Assembly (NCBI GenBank): GCA_019116785.1
Contig: DXAZ01000001.1
Span: 1 to 52,736 of the forward strand
Reading direction: 5' to 3'
Source of the DNA: Candidatus Atopostipes pullistercoris
GTDB lineage: Bacteria; Bacillota; Bacilli; Lactobacillales; Carnobacteriaceae_A
Length of the DNA: 52,736 nucleotides
In this document: piece by piece, positions 1 to 10,278 of the stretch
Layout of the letters: each line of letters begins with the position of its first letter
Position numbering within the stretch: position 1 is the first letter of the stretch
The notes under the pieces: model-generated
Told to the model about the DNA's origin: nothing
The model's database searches: none
Seen by the model: only the letters and a program-made list of their open reading frames with translations
Position numbers and translations under genes: made by a program

Positions 1-39
1 TTTATCAAGCAAATCATTCATATCTGCCGTTTGAGTCAT
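1..39 (-). CDS. 5' end of an unidentified CDS running off the left edge (MTQTADMNDLLDK...)
   Basis: Reverse strand: AGGAGG, 8-nt spacer, ATG, open to the edge. Too short to assign a family. Confidence 0.4.
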   Translation of the reverse strand, partial: MTQTADMNDLLDK

Positions 40-91
40 TCATATTTCCTCCTATTAGTTTACCAATAAAACCATTTAATTGTACTACTCA

Positions 92-120
92 ACTATATCA
101 CAAAAACCTTACAAAGTAAA
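92..120 (-). promoter_or_regulatory. Candidate sigma-A promoter for the left-edge gene
   Basis: Reverse strand TTTACT (115-120), 17-bp spacer, TATAGT (92-97). Confidence 0.4.
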
Positions 121-211
121 CGTTTCTTAGAGTCTGTAACTATATTTTAATGTTTTGTATATTTCATGTTTTATCCGTAAAATTGTATTTTGTGCATTTA
201 AGGGTTAAAAA

Positions 212-220
212 TGTTATAAT
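212..220 (+). promoter_or_regulatory. Extended -10 promoter for rqcH
   Basis: TGTTATAAT about 30 bp upstream of the rqcH start. Confidence 0.45.
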
Positions 221-249
221 GAAGCGAACACTTTAAAGAAGGTGATATT

Positions 250-1962
250 ATGTCTTACGATGGTCTATTTACACATGCCATGGTACATGAGTTAAGAGAG
301 CATATTTTAGATGGGAGAATTACGAAAATACATCAACCTTTTAATAATGAATTATTAATTAGAATACGAGCTAACCGCAAAAATTACCAATTACTTCTCT
401 CAGCTCATCCACAATATGCGCGAGTACAATTAACAAATATACGGCTTGAAAATCCACCAGAACCCCCTCAATTTTGTATGGTTCTTCGTAAATATATAGA
501 AAATTCGAGGCTTGTTGGTATTAACCAAATAGAAAATGACCGAATTATAGAATTTGTTTTTACGGGAAGAGATGAATTAGGTGATGAACAATATTACTAT
601 CTGATCGCAGAAATTATGGGACGACATAGTAATATTTTACTAGTAAATAAAGATGAAAATAAGCTATATGAAGCTATTCGACATGTTCCACCAAGCATGA
701 ATAGTTATCGAACACTTTTACCAGGCGCAAAGTATCGTTCCGCTCCTAAACAAGATAACATAAACCCTTTTAACTTTTCAGGAGATATTGAAGTCATTGG
801 TAAAAATAAAAAAGAAAAAATTCGATCCATTCAATCTCAGTTTCAAGGATTTGGAAAGGATTCAGCCAAAGAACTTCTTTATCAGATGAAAGAAAATGAA
901 GAAAAAAGTCATTCAGAAATATTTAATCATTTTTTACAACCTTATATAAAGAATGAATATCAACCGACACTGACTGAACAAGAAAATCGTACTTCTTTTA
1001 CTGCTTTACCCTATTCTTCTATTCAGGGAGAAAAAGAATCTTTTGATTATTTATACGAATTATTGGATGATTATTATGAAAATAAAGCAGAAAAAGACCG
1101 AGTTCATCAGCAAACCAATGATTTAATTCAAATATTAAATAATGAACGTAAAAAAAATGTAAAAAAACTCAAAAAATTAAAACATGAAAACGAAGATGCA
1201 GATGATGCCGATATTTACCGTGTAAAAGGTGAAATATTGACCGCCTTTATGCACAAAGTTGAACAAGGAATGGACCTCATTGAACTTGAAAACTTTTATG
1301 CAGACAATCAGCCGATTGAAATAGCATTAGATCCTCAAAAGTCTCCAGCTAGTAACGCACAGTGGTATTTTAATCGATACCAGAAATTAAAGAGCAGAAA
1401 AAAACATTTAGCTTCTCAAATACCATTGACTCAACAAGAAATTGATTATATTGATTCTGTATTGACTCAATTAGAAATAGCCTCTATTCAAGATATTGAA
1501 GAAATTAGAGAAGAGTTAAGTGCTGAAGGGTATTTAAGAAAGCAAAGGCATCATAAAAAGAAAAAGAGAAAGAAAAGTAAACCTGATAAATATTATTCTT
1601 CGGACAACACATTGATTTTGGTTGGAAAAAACAATAATCAAAATGATCAACTTACGATGCGCACAGCAAATAAATCAGACTGGTGGTTGCATACAAAAGA
1701 TATTCCAGGATCTCATGTAGTTATTAGGAGTGAGAATCCTAGTTCCGAAACTATTGAAGAAGCTGCGCATTTAGCTGCTTATCACAGTAAATTTAGCCTA
1801 TCTTCATCAGTCCCAGTCGATTACACTCAAATTAAAAATGTCCATAAACCAAATGGTGCAAAGCCTGGGTATGTCATTTATGATAATCAACAAACGGTTT
1901 TTGTTACACCTGATAAAAAATTAATAAAGAGATTAAAACAGAACGTTTCAAATAATGAATAA
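250..1962 (+). CDS. rqcH: Rqc2 homolog RqcH (NFACT / fibronectin-binding-like protein)
   Basis: 570 aa; MSYDGLFTHAMVHEL N-terminus, EIMGRHSN motif, C-terminal NFACT-R domain (WWLHTKDIPGSHVVIR). Confidence 0.93.
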   Translation: MSYDGLFTHAMVHELREHILDGRITKIHQPFNNELLIRIRANRKNYQLLLSAHPQYARVQLTNIRLENPPEPPQFCMVLRKYIENSRLVGINQIENDRIIEFVFTGRDELGDEQYYYLIAEIMGRHSNILLVNKDENKLYEAIRHVPPSMNSYRTLLPGAKYRSAPKQDNINPFNFSGDIEVIGKNKKEKIRSIQSQFQGFGKDSAKELLYQMKENEEKSHSEIFNHFLQPYIKNEYQPTLTEQENRTSFTALPYSSIQGEKESFDYLYELLDDYYENKAEKDRVHQQTNDLIQILNNERKKNVKKLKKLKHENEDADDADIYRVKGEILTAFMHKVEQGMDLIELENFYADNQPIEIALDPQKSPASNAQWYFNRYQKLKSRKKHLASQIPLTQQEIDYIDSVLTQLEIASIQDIEEIREELSAEGYLRKQRHHKKKKRKKSKPDKYYSSDNTLILVGKNNNQNDQLTMRTANKSDWWLHTKDIPGSHVVIRSENPSSETIEEAAHLAAYHSKFSLSSSVPVDYTQIKNVHKPNGAKPGYVIYDNQQTVFVTPDKKLIKRLKQNVSNNE

Positions 1963-1966
1963 CAAA

Positions 1967-2020
1967 AAGGCTAGCTTTTAGAGGGAATGATTCATCTCCA
2001 ATCGAAGCTAGCACTTTTTA
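1967..2020 (+). terminator. Intrinsic terminator between rqcH and the convergent lipoprotein gene
   Basis: GCTAGCTT (1970-1977) pairs with AAGCTAGC (2005-2012), then ACTTTTTA. Confidence 0.65.
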
Positions 2021-2022
2021 TA

Positions 2023-2466
2023 TTATTCTTTTATCACTTCAAATTCTGCAGTTAAAGCTTGATCTTCTATTTCTCGTACAATCCGATAATGTCCTGGTTT
2101 TAAAGGCTCATAATATTCAAGATTCAACTTATCAGAAGCTTGATCTCCAGGAGGTAACGTATAAAGGATTAAAACAAACGCCATTTCTTGATCAGGCTTC
2201 ACTTCATACCAAGCGCCTTCTTCGAAGTACTCTAAAATGAAAGGAACACCATAAGATATTTCTTTCTCAGAATCATTTAAAGTCGTTAGTTCAAAGGTAT
2301 CTCCTTCTGATTTATATTGCTTTTGATTGAGCTCTAGTGAAACACCTTCTAGGTTATTAACATTATCTGCATATTTTGATTTTTCACCTAAATTATTCCT
2401 ACCACAACTTGTAACGATAAAAAGAGACAGGAAGACAATGTATAGAAGATTGATTATCTTTCTCAT
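2023..2466 (-). CDS. Small lipoprotein with Ig-like domain
   Basis: Signal peptide with lipobox-like VTSC; beta-rich body (EGVSLELNQKQYKSEGDTFELTTLN...) typical of bacterial Ig-like lipoproteins. Confidence 0.6.
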   Translation of the reverse strand: MRKIINLLYIVFLSLFIVTSCGRNNLGEKSKYADNVNNLEGVSLELNQKQYKSEGDTFELTTLNDSEKEISYGVPFILEYFEEGAWYEVKPDQEMAFVLILYTLPPGDQASDKLNLEYYEPLKPGHYRIVREIEDQALTAEFEVIKE

Positions 2467-2570
2467 CTTAACTTCCTCCTTTGAGAATAAGTCCTTTGAA
2501 TTTATTTTTATCTTAACAATAAATTCCTTTCTTTTACACTTATAAGTATTTATGTAAAAAAGGCTTTCGA

Positions 2571-2600
2571 TTGACGAATAATCTTTTAATCATATATAAT
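2571..2600 (+). promoter_or_regulatory. Sigma-A-type promoter for csbD
   Basis: TTGACG (2571-2576), 18-bp spacer, TATAAT (2595-2600). Confidence 0.6.
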
Positions 2601-2632
2601 AAAAAAATCAAAGGAAAACAGGAGGATGTATT

Positions 2633-2833
2633 ATGACAAACAAAGATAAGATCAAAGGAAAAGTTAATGAAGTCGTAGGTAAAGTAACAGATGACAAAAG
2701 CAAAGAATTAAAAGGAAAAGCACAGCAAAAAGCTGGAGAAGCAAAAGAAAAAGGAAAAGAAGTAGCCGATAACATTGCTAAGGATGTCAACGATCGGTTC
2801 GAAAAAGACGATAAAGAAGATAAAACAGAATAA
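2633..2833 (+). CDS. csbD: CsbD family stress-response-like protein
   Basis: 66 aa; KIKGKVNEVVGKVTDDKSKELKGKAQQKAGEAKEK is the CsbD signature; AGGAGG upstream. Confidence 0.85.
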   Translation: MTNKDKIKGKVNEVVGKVTDDKSKELKGKAQQKAGEAKEKGKEVADNIAKDVNDRFEKDDKEDKTE

Positions 2834-2865
2834 TCTTTTAACTTAATTGAACAGGGTAAGATAAT

Positions 2866-2892
2866 GGGCAGCTAGAAAGCTGCTCTTTTTTT
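2866..2892 (+). terminator. Intrinsic terminator after csbD
   Basis: GCAGCT-AGAA-AGCTGC followed by a T run. Confidence 0.75.
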
Positions 2893-2971
2893 TGAATAAA
2901 ATCTATTATTTTTTGTATTCATACGTTTTTTCGTATAAAATGAACTTAAAGTATTAAAGAGGTGAAAAGAA

Positions 2972-3220
2972 ATGATGATTGATTTTGACCAAATAAATGA
3001 ATATTTGCAAAATGGAAATTTAGCAGAGATTTCTAGAGAAACAAATATTTCTTACAGAACCTTACAAGATTGGAAATTAGAAAATAATAATTGGTTAAAA
3101 CAAGCAGAAGAACGTTTAACAAAGATTCAGACCTATATTCAATCAGAAGAAAAGAAAATTGAACAAGAAAGAATTAGTGAACTAGAAAAGAAACAATTTA
3201 ATATTGAAAATAAAGAGTAA
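2972..3220 (+). CDS. Small HTH plus coiled-coil protein of unknown function
   Basis: 82 aa; LAEISRETNISYRTLQDWK resembles a helix-turn-helix, followed by a charged helix; RBS AGAGGTG. Confidence 0.5.
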   Translation: MMIDFDQINEYLQNGNLAEISRETNISYRTLQDWKLENNNWLKQAEERLTKIQTYIQSEEKKIEQERISELEKKQFNIENKE

Positions 3221-3265
3221 AAAAATCCTATCAAATCAACAGATTTTTTTCTAATTTGATATAAA

Positions 3266-3300
3266 AATAAGGGTAGTTGTCCTAAGACCTCTACCCTTTG
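3266..3300 (-). terminator. Terminator downstream of sufB
   Basis: AAGGGTAG (3269-3276) / CTACCCTT (3291-3298); T-rich on the reverse strand. Confidence 0.65.
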
Positions 3301-3335
3301 ATTTAATGGTCATTATATGATGCCTTCTTAAATAC

Positions 3336-4733
3336 CTAACCAACCGAGCCCTCCATCTGAAAGCTGATGAGTCGATTTAATTCAACAGCATATTCCATGG
3401 GCAGTTCTTTTGAAATAGGTTCTACAAAGCCCATAACAATCATTTCTGTGGCTTCTTGTTCAGTTAATCCACGGCTCATTAAATAATATAATTGATCCTC
3501 TGATATTTTTGAAACTTTGGCTTCGTGTTCTAAATTTACAAAGGAATTATGAATTTCATTATAGGGAATTGTATCTGATGTCGATTCTCCATCTAGAATA
3601 ATTGTATCACATTCAATATGAGAATCTGAATGTTTAGCATTTTCAGCAACATATACTTGTCCTCGATAATCTACTGCTCCCCCGTCGCGTGCAATTGATT
3701 TTGAAACAATTGTACTAGAAGTATTTGGAGCCAAATGATATATTTTCGTCCCAGTATCTTGAGTTTGTCCCGCTCCTGCCATGGCCATGGTAGTAACAGT
3801 GCCTTTTGCTCCTTCTCCTTTTAAAAAGATGCTTGGGTATTTCATCGTTGTCTTTGCCCCAATATTGCCATCCACCCATTCAACAAAAGCCCCTTCTGCA
3901 GCAGTAGCTCGTTTTGTTACTAAATTATAAACGTTATCCGACCAATTTTGAATGGTTGTATATCTACAATAAGCATCTTTTTTTACAATGATTTCTACTG
4001 TTGCAGCATGTAATGAACTGGATGAAAAAGTTGGCGCCGTACACCCTTCAACATAATGAACACTAGCTCCCTCATCTACTACAATTAAAGTACGTTCAAA
4101 TTGTCCCATTGCTTCTTCGTTAATTCGAAAATACATTTGAATGGGAACTTCTACCTTTACATTTTTCGGAACATAAATAAATGTCCCACCAGACCAAACA
4201 GCTCCATTTAAAGCGGCTAATTTATTGTCATCATAAGGGACAACTGTTCCAAAATACTCTTTAAAAATCTCTGGATATTCTTGCAATGCTGAATCAGTAT
4301 CCATAAAAATAATTCCAAGTTTTTCAAATTCTTTTTTCATATTGTGGTATATAACTTCTGATTCGTATTGAGCACCAGTTCCAGCAAGGAAAGCTCTCTC
4401 AGCTTCTGGAACCCCTAACCGATCAAATGTTTCTTTTATTTGATCAGGAACCTCTTCCCATGTACGAGCAGGGCCATCTGAAGCCGTTCGATAAAAAGTA
4501 TATTGGTCGAAATCTATTTCTGAAAGATCTGCTCCCCAAGTAGGCATGGGACGTTTTAAAAAATGCTTATAAGCTTTCAAACGATAGTCTAACATCCAGG
4601 CAGGCTCATTTTTTCTAGAGGAAATATCGCGCACAATTTCTTCCGTTAAGCCTTTACCAGTGTCGTATAAAGATTTGATATCATCGTGAAAACCATATTG
4701 ATATTCGCGTCTTGTTGGTATATCTTCATGCAT
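3336..4733 (-). CDS. sufB: Fe-S cluster assembly scaffold SufB
   Basis: 465 aa; SufB family sequence, last gene of sufCDSUB. Confidence 0.96.
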   Translation of the reverse strand: MHEDIPTRREYQYGFHDDIKSLYDTGKGLTEEIVRDISSRKNEPAWMLDYRLKAYKHFLKRPMPTWGADLSEIDFDQYTFYRTASDGPARTWEEVPDQIKETFDRLGVPEAERAFLAGTGAQYESEVIYHNMKKEFEKLGIIFMDTDSALQEYPEIFKEYFGTVVPYDDNKLAALNGAVWSGGTFIYVPKNVKVEVPIQMYFRINEEAMGQFERTLIVVDEGASVHYVEGCTAPTFSSSSLHAATVEIIVKKDAYCRYTTIQNWSDNVYNLVTKRATAAEGAFVEWVDGNIGAKTTMKYPSIFLKGEGAKGTVTTMAMAGAGQTQDTGTKIYHLAPNTSSTIVSKSIARDGGAVDYRGQVYVAENAKHSDSHIECDTIILDGESTSDTIPYNEIHNSFVNLEHEAKVSKISEDQLYYLMSRGLTEQEATEMIVMGFVEPISKELPMEYAVELNRLISFQMEGSVG

Positions 4734-4781
4734 ATTCTTTGCCTCTCCTCAAATTAAATTAGATTCTATTGCTTAATAAAA

Positions 4782-5216
4782 TTATTCCTGTTCTTTTAAC
4801 CCTTGTTCTAATGCATGCCAAGAAAGTGTTGCACAACGAATTCTTGTCGGAAACTTTGACACTCCTTCTAAATAAACGGCATCTTTTAAAAGTTTTGTAT
4901 CTACTTCTTTATTCCCTTGAACTAATTGATAAAATTGACCAATTAAATCTTTAGCTTCATTTATTGATTTCCCCTGCATGAGCTCAGTCATCATACTCGC
5001 ACTAGCCATCGAAATCGCACAGCCTTGTCCTTCAAAACACACTTCTGTAAGAATATCATGATCAAGCTTAAATTGAATAATCATTAAATCACCACACGAA
5101 GGATTAAAAAGCTCAATCTCTCCTGTTGCATTCTCTAATGTTCTTTTATTCTTCGGATTATTGGAATGTTCTTTTATCAATGTTCGATATAGCATTTCTA
5201 ATCGTTTACTTCTCAT
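4782..5216 (-). CDS. sufU: SufU, Zn-dependent sulfurtransferase
   Basis: SCGD, GQGCAIS and FPTRIRCATLSWHAL motifs; overlaps sufS by 4 bp. Confidence 0.95.
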   Translation of the reverse strand: MRSKRLEMLYRTLIKEHSNNPKNKRTLENATGEIELFNPSCGDLMIIQFKLDHDILTEVCFEGQGCAISMASASMMTELMQGKSINEAKDLIGQFYQLVQGNKEVDTKLLKDAVYLEGVSKFPTRIRCATLSWHALEQGLKEQE

Positions 5217-6439
5217 GCGCTAAAAAACTCCTTTGTTTGTTCTAGAGTTTGAATCACTTGGTCTACTTCCTCTTTAGTATTATAAAAATACAAACTAATT
5301 CGAGAAGTCGCTACAACATTTAACTTATGCATTAATAATTGTCCACAATGGTGACCTGCTCGAATAGCAATTCCTTCTAAATCAAGTGCTGTCGCTAAAT
5401 CATGAGGATGAATTCCTTCTAAATTAAAAGAAATAACACCAGAATGAGCCGTTAAATCGTCCGGTCCATAAATTTCAAGTCCGTTTATATTTATTAATTT
5501 TTCATAGAGATAAATAAACAGTTCTTCTTCATAATTTTTAATATTATCCATCCCAATGTTTTCTAAATAATCAATCGCTGCTGCCAATCCAATTGCTCCA
5601 GAAATATTTGGCGTGCCTGCTTCAAATTTATTGGGAAGGTTTGCCCAAGTACTTTCTTGCTCTTTGACTAATTCAATCATTTCTCCGCCAAATTCTGCAG
5701 GTTCTAAAGAGGTTAGCCACTTTTTTTTCCCATAGAGTACTCCGATTCCAGTCGGTCCTAACATTTTATGTCCTGAAAATGCATAAAAATCAACATTTAA
5801 TTCCTGTACATTAACTTTAAAATGTGGGACCGCTTGTGCACCATCCACAATCACAATAGCATTCATTTCATGTGCCAATTCTGTCATCTCTAAAACAGGA
5901 TTAATTGTTCCTAAAATATTTGAAACATGTGTGAAAGATACAATTTTTGTTCTCTTGTTTAATTTATTTTTATAATCGCTTAAATCAATTTTGCCTTCAT
6001 CAGTTAACTCTACATAAATTAATTTTGCTTTTTTTCTTTTGGCCAATTGTTGCCATGGAATAATATTCGAATGATGTTCCATATACGTTAGTAAAATTTC
6101 ATCACCAGCTTTTACTTCCAAAGATAGCATTTGTGCTAAATAATTTAAGCTATTTGTCGTCCCCTTTGTAAAAATAACTTCTTCTTTTTCTTTTGCTCCA
6201 ATAAAATCAGCTACTTTTTCTCGAGAATTTTCATAGACTGTAGTAGCTTCTCCTGAAAGAGTATGCACTCCACGGTAAACATTTGCGTTATAGTTTTCAT
6301 AAAAATCGCAAATCGCATCAATCACTGGTCTCGGCTTTTGGGTCGTCGCCGCATTGTCCATATATATTAAGGATTGGTCATTTATTTCGCGTTTTAATAT
6401 AGGAAAGTCAGTCCTTATTTTTTCCCAATTAGTTATCAT
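5213..6439 (-). CDS. sufS: Cysteine desulfurase SufS
   Basis: 408 aa; group II NifS-like with SGHKMLGPTGIGVLYG and RAGHHCGQ. Confidence 0.96.
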   Translation of the reverse strand: MITNWEKIRTDFPILKREINDQSLIYMDNAATTQKPRPVIDAICDFYENYNANVYRGVHTLSGEATTVYENSREKVADFIGAKEKEEVIFTKGTTNSLNYLAQMLSLEVKAGDEILLTYMEHHSNIIPWQQLAKRKKAKLIYVELTDEGKIDLSDYKNKLNKRTKIVSFTHVSNILGTINPVLEMTELAHEMNAIVIVDGAQAVPHFKVNVQELNVDFYAFSGHKMLGPTGIGVLYGKKKWLTSLEPAEFGGEMIELVKEQESTWANLPNKFEAGTPNISGAIGLAAAIDYLENIGMDNIKNYEEELFIYLYEKLININGLEIYGPDDLTAHSGVISFNLEGIHPHDLATALDLEGIAIRAGHHCGQLLMHKLNVVATSRISLYFYNTKEEVDQVIQTLEQTKEFFSA

Positions 6440-7652
6440 ATTTCGCTAACTTCCTCTCGATCGTATGAATTAATTCTTGACGAACTTCTGGAATAGGGAT
6501 TTCGTTTAAAACATTTCCTAAGAATCCCCGGATAATTAACTTTTCAGCTTGCTTACTTTCAAGCCCCCTACTCATTAAATAATAAAGCTGCTCTTGATTA
6601 ACTCTGCTGATAGAAGCTGCATGACCAGCTTGAACTTCATATTCATCAATTAACAATATCGGATTAGCATCCGCTCTTGCATCATCAGATAACATAAGAA
6701 CTCTTGATTCTTGTTGAGCGTCACTATTTTTAGAATCTTTTAATATATGTCCAATGCCATTGAAAGTCAGTGTGGATTCATCCAAAGCTACCCCATGTTG
6801 ATAAATATTTCCAAGACTATGACTGCCTATATTTGTGACATTTACATTAATCCCTTGCACTTGATTATTATGCGTTATTGCAACCGTTTTGACATCAGAA
6901 GCTGAGCCTTGTCCCTGTAAATTTACACGGACATCTTCTATTACATTTCCGTCATTCATTGCTCCTAAAGCCCAATGAATTTCTGCGTCTCTTCCCGTTT
7001 TTCCAATTCTTTGGAAAAACGCCTGGGTATTTTCTCCAAATTGGTCTAGAGAAGAGTATTGAACTTTTGCTCCTGCTTCAGCAATGATTTGTATCTGTAT
7101 ATTAGCAACCGCTCTTTGTTCATTTTCTATACTTGAATACTGATCGGTGATCTCTACAGAAGAGTTAGCTCCTACATAAATCAATACTTGTCGATTGACT
7201 GTTTTTTCTAATTGATTATTTTGTATAAAGGATAATTCTAAAGGTTCTTTTATTTGAATATTTTCCGGGATATATATAAAGAGACTATCCGTTAAAAACG
7301 ACATTACAAAAGCATCAAATAAATGATTGAAATGAATAAAATCTGAATTTTTATAAATCGTTGTAAATAATTCAGATTGTTCTATAAACGCTTGCTTAAA
7401 ATCTAAAATTAATACATCTTCCTGGTCAAATGATTGATTATGAGTTTTTGGTGGAACCTCTAAATGAACATCAGGGACTTGCCATAATTTCCAATCTGAA
7501 TAGTTTAAGCGTTCAATTTTTGGGGGTTCTAGTTCATTAATAGCTTTTAGAGCTTTAAGTCGATAATTGAGAAACCAATCTGGTTCATTTAAATTCTTAG
7601 AGAGATGTTCTACTATATCTTTGTCTGCGTAAAATGAATGATCTTTTCTCAT
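6429..7652 (-). CDS. sufD: Fe-S cluster assembly protein SufD
   Basis: SufB/SufD family. ORF opens at 7682, but GGAGAG is placed for the ATG at 7652 (MRKDHSFY...). Confidence 0.92.
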   Translation of the reverse strand: MRKDHSFYADKDIVEHLSKNLNEPDWFLNYRLKALKAINELEPPKIERLNYSDWKLWQVPDVHLEVPPKTHNQSFDQEDVLILDFKQAFIEQSELFTTIYKNSDFIHFNHLFDAFVMSFLTDSLFIYIPENIQIKEPLELSFIQNNQLEKTVNRQVLIYVGANSSVEITDQYSSIENEQRAVANIQIQIIAEAGAKVQYSSLDQFGENTQAFFQRIGKTGRDAEIHWALGAMNDGNVIEDVRVNLQGQGSASDVKTVAITHNNQVQGINVNVTNIGSHSLGNIYQHGVALDESTLTFNGIGHILKDSKNSDAQQESRVLMLSDDARADANPILLIDEYEVQAGHAASISRVNQEQLYYLMSRGLESKQAEKLIIRGFLGNVLNEIPIPEVRQELIHTIERKLAKYDN

Positions 7653-7662
7653 TTTTTCTCTC

Positions 7663-8433
7663 CTACTCATTGATTTCAACATCCAATTCTAGTTCTTGAA
7701 TAAGCCCTTTATACCCTTCTTTTTCAAGTCGTTTAGCCAAAGAAGCATCTCCACTCTTTACAATATGCCCATCCATTACAATATGCACATAATCTGGAGT
7801 GACAAAGTTTAATAATCTTTGATAATGAGTAATGATGATGGAGCCAAATTCATCTCCTCGCATCGCATTTATTCCTTTTGAAACAACTTGTAAGGCATCA
7901 ATATCTAAACCTGAATCAATTTCATCTAAGATAGCCAATTTAGGCTCAATCATTAATAATTGAAGAATTTCATTGCGCTTTTTTTCTCCTCCTGAAAATC
8001 CTTCATTTAAATATCGTTCAGCCATCTCTTCTGGCATATCTAAAAGGGCCATTTTTTCATCTAACTTTTCAATAAAATCTCGAATGCTTATTTTATCTTG
8101 TTCTTCTCGTTGTGCATTTATGGCTGCTCTTAAAAATTCTGCATTAGTTATACCAGGAATTTCACTCGGATATTGAACCGCTAAAAATAAGCCAGCTCGA
8201 GCTCTTTCATCTACATCAAGTTCTAAAATATTTAAATCATCTAACCAAATTTCCCCTTCTGTGATTTCGTACGAAGGGTGTCCCATTATCGCTGCAGCTA
8301 GAGTGGATTTCCCTGTTCCGTTTGGCCCCATAATCGCATGGATTTCTCCTGTGTTTACCGTTAAATTAAACCCTTTTAAGATTTCTTTGTCTTCAATTGC
8401 AACATGTAAATTCTTTATTGTTAATGTTGTCAC
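7663..8433 (-). CDS. sufC: Fe-S assembly ATPase SufC
   Basis: ABC ATPase; GPNGTGKST, EGFSGGEKKRNEILQ; GTG start with AGAGGG upstream. Confidence 0.96.
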   Translation of the reverse strand: MTTLTIKNLHVAIEDKEILKGFNLTVNTGEIHAIMGPNGTGKSTLAAAIMGHPSYEITEGEIWLDDLNILELDVDERARAGLFLAVQYPSEIPGITNAEFLRAAINAQREEQDKISIRDFIEKLDEKMALLDMPEEMAERYLNEGFSGGEKKRNEILQLLMIEPKLAILDEIDSGLDIDALQVVSKGINAMRGDEFGSIIITHYQRLLNFVTPDYVHIVMDGHIVKSGDASLAKRLEKEGYKGLIQELELDVEINE

Positions 8434-8480
8434 TACTCATCCCTCTTATTCTTAAAATATATTTTTAAAAATTATTTAAA

Positions 8481-9449
8481 TTACTTAAATACGCTACTCA
8501 CATCTTCAATCATTTGTTGATAGGCTTGTACGCCTCCATTACTTAAATACCAGGCGTCAGGAGTTAGGTAAATAATTTGATGATTTTTATATGCCTTTGT
8601 CTCTTCAATTAATGGATTTTCTTCAAAATTTGAAGTGGGAATTGAAGTATCTACATTATCTGAGATAGCAACTGAGCGATCTAAAACAAAAATTACATCT
8701 GGATCCTTTTGTATAATGTATTCATAAGAAATTTCCATGCCATGTTTTGAAGCTTCGATTTGATCATCGACAGGTTCAAAACCAAAGTCATCATATACAT
8801 GACTAAACCTCGAGTTCTTTCCAAATACTGATAAAGAGCCTTCATTGTACATCAACATTAAAGCCGTCATTTTCGATTCATCAGCCGTTTGCGCTAATGC
8901 TATTTTCTCATTTTCTAATTCATCTAGAATAGTTTGTGCTTTTACTTCTTTATCAAAAATTTTCGATAATTCTAAAAAGTTATAAGACATGGATTCAAAC
9001 GCAGAAGCTTTCGTCAATGAAAAATCTAGTGTAGGCACATATTTCGACAGCTCATCGAAACTCGAGGCAGATCGCGTAGCCACAATTGCTAAGTCTGGAT
9101 CTGTAGCCATTGCAATTTCTAAATCTATTTCATGTAATGTCCCTGCAACCTCTACCTCATTATATTTATTTAAATAGTGAGGGAGACGAGAAGAAGCCGT
9201 TGCTGTAATTCGCTCACCCAATTCTAAGGCATCTAAGTTATCAATCTGTGCATTATCAAAAACAGCTACTCTTTGGGGATTATGTGGAACATTTAGAGTA
9301 TGATCTGCTGCATCCATTACTTCAATTGTCTTTTTATTTTTATCTCCTAGTTGATCTCCAGCAACATTTGTACAACCTACTGTCGTTATAAAAATAAGTA
9401 TTAAACTTATTAAACCTCTTAATTTTTTCAACTTTTCACTCCTATACAT
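8481..9449 (-). CDS. yclQ: Siderophore ABC transporter substrate-binding lipoprotein (YclQ/FatB/CeuE-like)
   Basis: Signal peptide with TTVGC lipobox; VFGKNSRFSHVYDDFGF and periplasmic binding fold; genomic context. Confidence 0.8.
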   Translation of the reverse strand: MYRSEKLKKLRGLISLILIFITTVGCTNVAGDQLGDKNKKTIEVMDAADHTLNVPHNPQRVAVFDNAQIDNLDALELGERITATASSRLPHYLNKYNEVEVAGTLHEIDLEIAMATDPDLAIVATRSASSFDELSKYVPTLDFSLTKASAFESMSYNFLELSKIFDKEVKAQTILDELENEKIALAQTADESKMTALMLMYNEGSLSVFGKNSRFSHVYDDFGFEPVDDQIEASKHGMEISYEYIIQKDPDVIFVLDRSVAISDNVDTSIPTSNFEENPLIEETKAYKNHQIIYLTPDAWYLSNGGVQAYQQMIEDVSSVFK

Positions 9450-10274
9450 CTATTGATTAACCACTTTTTTAAATTCATTAAGTTCTTGAACACTATGAAC
9501 AAAAAATTGTTTGCGATCTTGATAGTAAAGACAATAATTTTGATGATTATGTTCAATTACTTCTACATTCATATCAAATAATTCATCAATGACCCTTTTT
9601 TGAATAACAGAAGTACTCAAATCATCTATAAATTTTTCTCCTTCTTTAAAAGCAATGATTTGATCCGCGTAAGCTGCAGCAAAATTAATATCATGTAAAA
9701 CGATAACGACTGTACGTCCCATTTCATCTACTAGATTTCTTAAAATATTCATTATCTGAACGCTATATTTCATATCTAGATTATTTAAGGGTTCATCCAA
9801 TAAAATATAATCAGTGTCTTGACATAATACCATTCCAATAAACGCTCGCTGCAACTGTCCACCAGATAAATCCTTTAAGTAAGTATGTTCATATTCTTCC
9901 ATTCCTAAATACTTTAATGACTGTTTAATTAGTTCCCTACATTTTGGACCTATCTTCCCTTTCATATGAGGAAAACGCCCAAACGCAAATAACTCACGGA
10001 CAGTAATTTGAGCGTTTAAACTATTTTTTTGCTTTAAGATTGCCAAATGTTTAGCCAAATCATTTCGATTCCAATGGTGAGTATCTACTCCATCTATGAT
10101 TATTTTTCCTTCATCAAAAGGAGTTAAACAACCTATCATATTTAGAAAGGTTGTTTTTCCAGCACCATTGGGACCAATTAGTGCAGTTAGCTTTCCTTTC
10201 TCAATATTTAAAGAGACGTCTTTAATGATTGGGGTGTTTCCATAATTTTTATGTACATGCTCAACTTGAATCAT
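9450..10274 (-). CDS. yclP: Siderophore ABC transporter ATP-binding protein (YclP-like)
   Basis: GPNGAGKTT, LSGGQLQRAFIGMVLCQ, LLDEPLNNLD. Confidence 0.85.
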   Translation of the reverse strand: MIQVEHVHKNYGNTPIIKDVSLNIEKGKLTALIGPNGAGKTTFLNMIGCLTPFDEGKIIIDGVDTHHWNRNDLAKHLAILKQKNSLNAQITVRELFAFGRFPHMKGKIGPKCRELIKQSLKYLGMEEYEHTYLKDLSGGQLQRAFIGMVLCQDTDYILLDEPLNNLDMKYSVQIMNILRNLVDEMGRTVVIVLHDINFAAAYADQIIAFKEGEKFIDDLSTSVIQKRVIDELFDMNVEVIEHNHQNYCLYYQDRKQFFVHSVQELNEFKKVVNQ

Positions 10275-10278
10275 CTTT

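Noticed and set aside
2571-2632. SigB promoter for csbD
   Set aside because: No GTTTAA...GGGTAT pattern; a sigma-A promoter is present instead.
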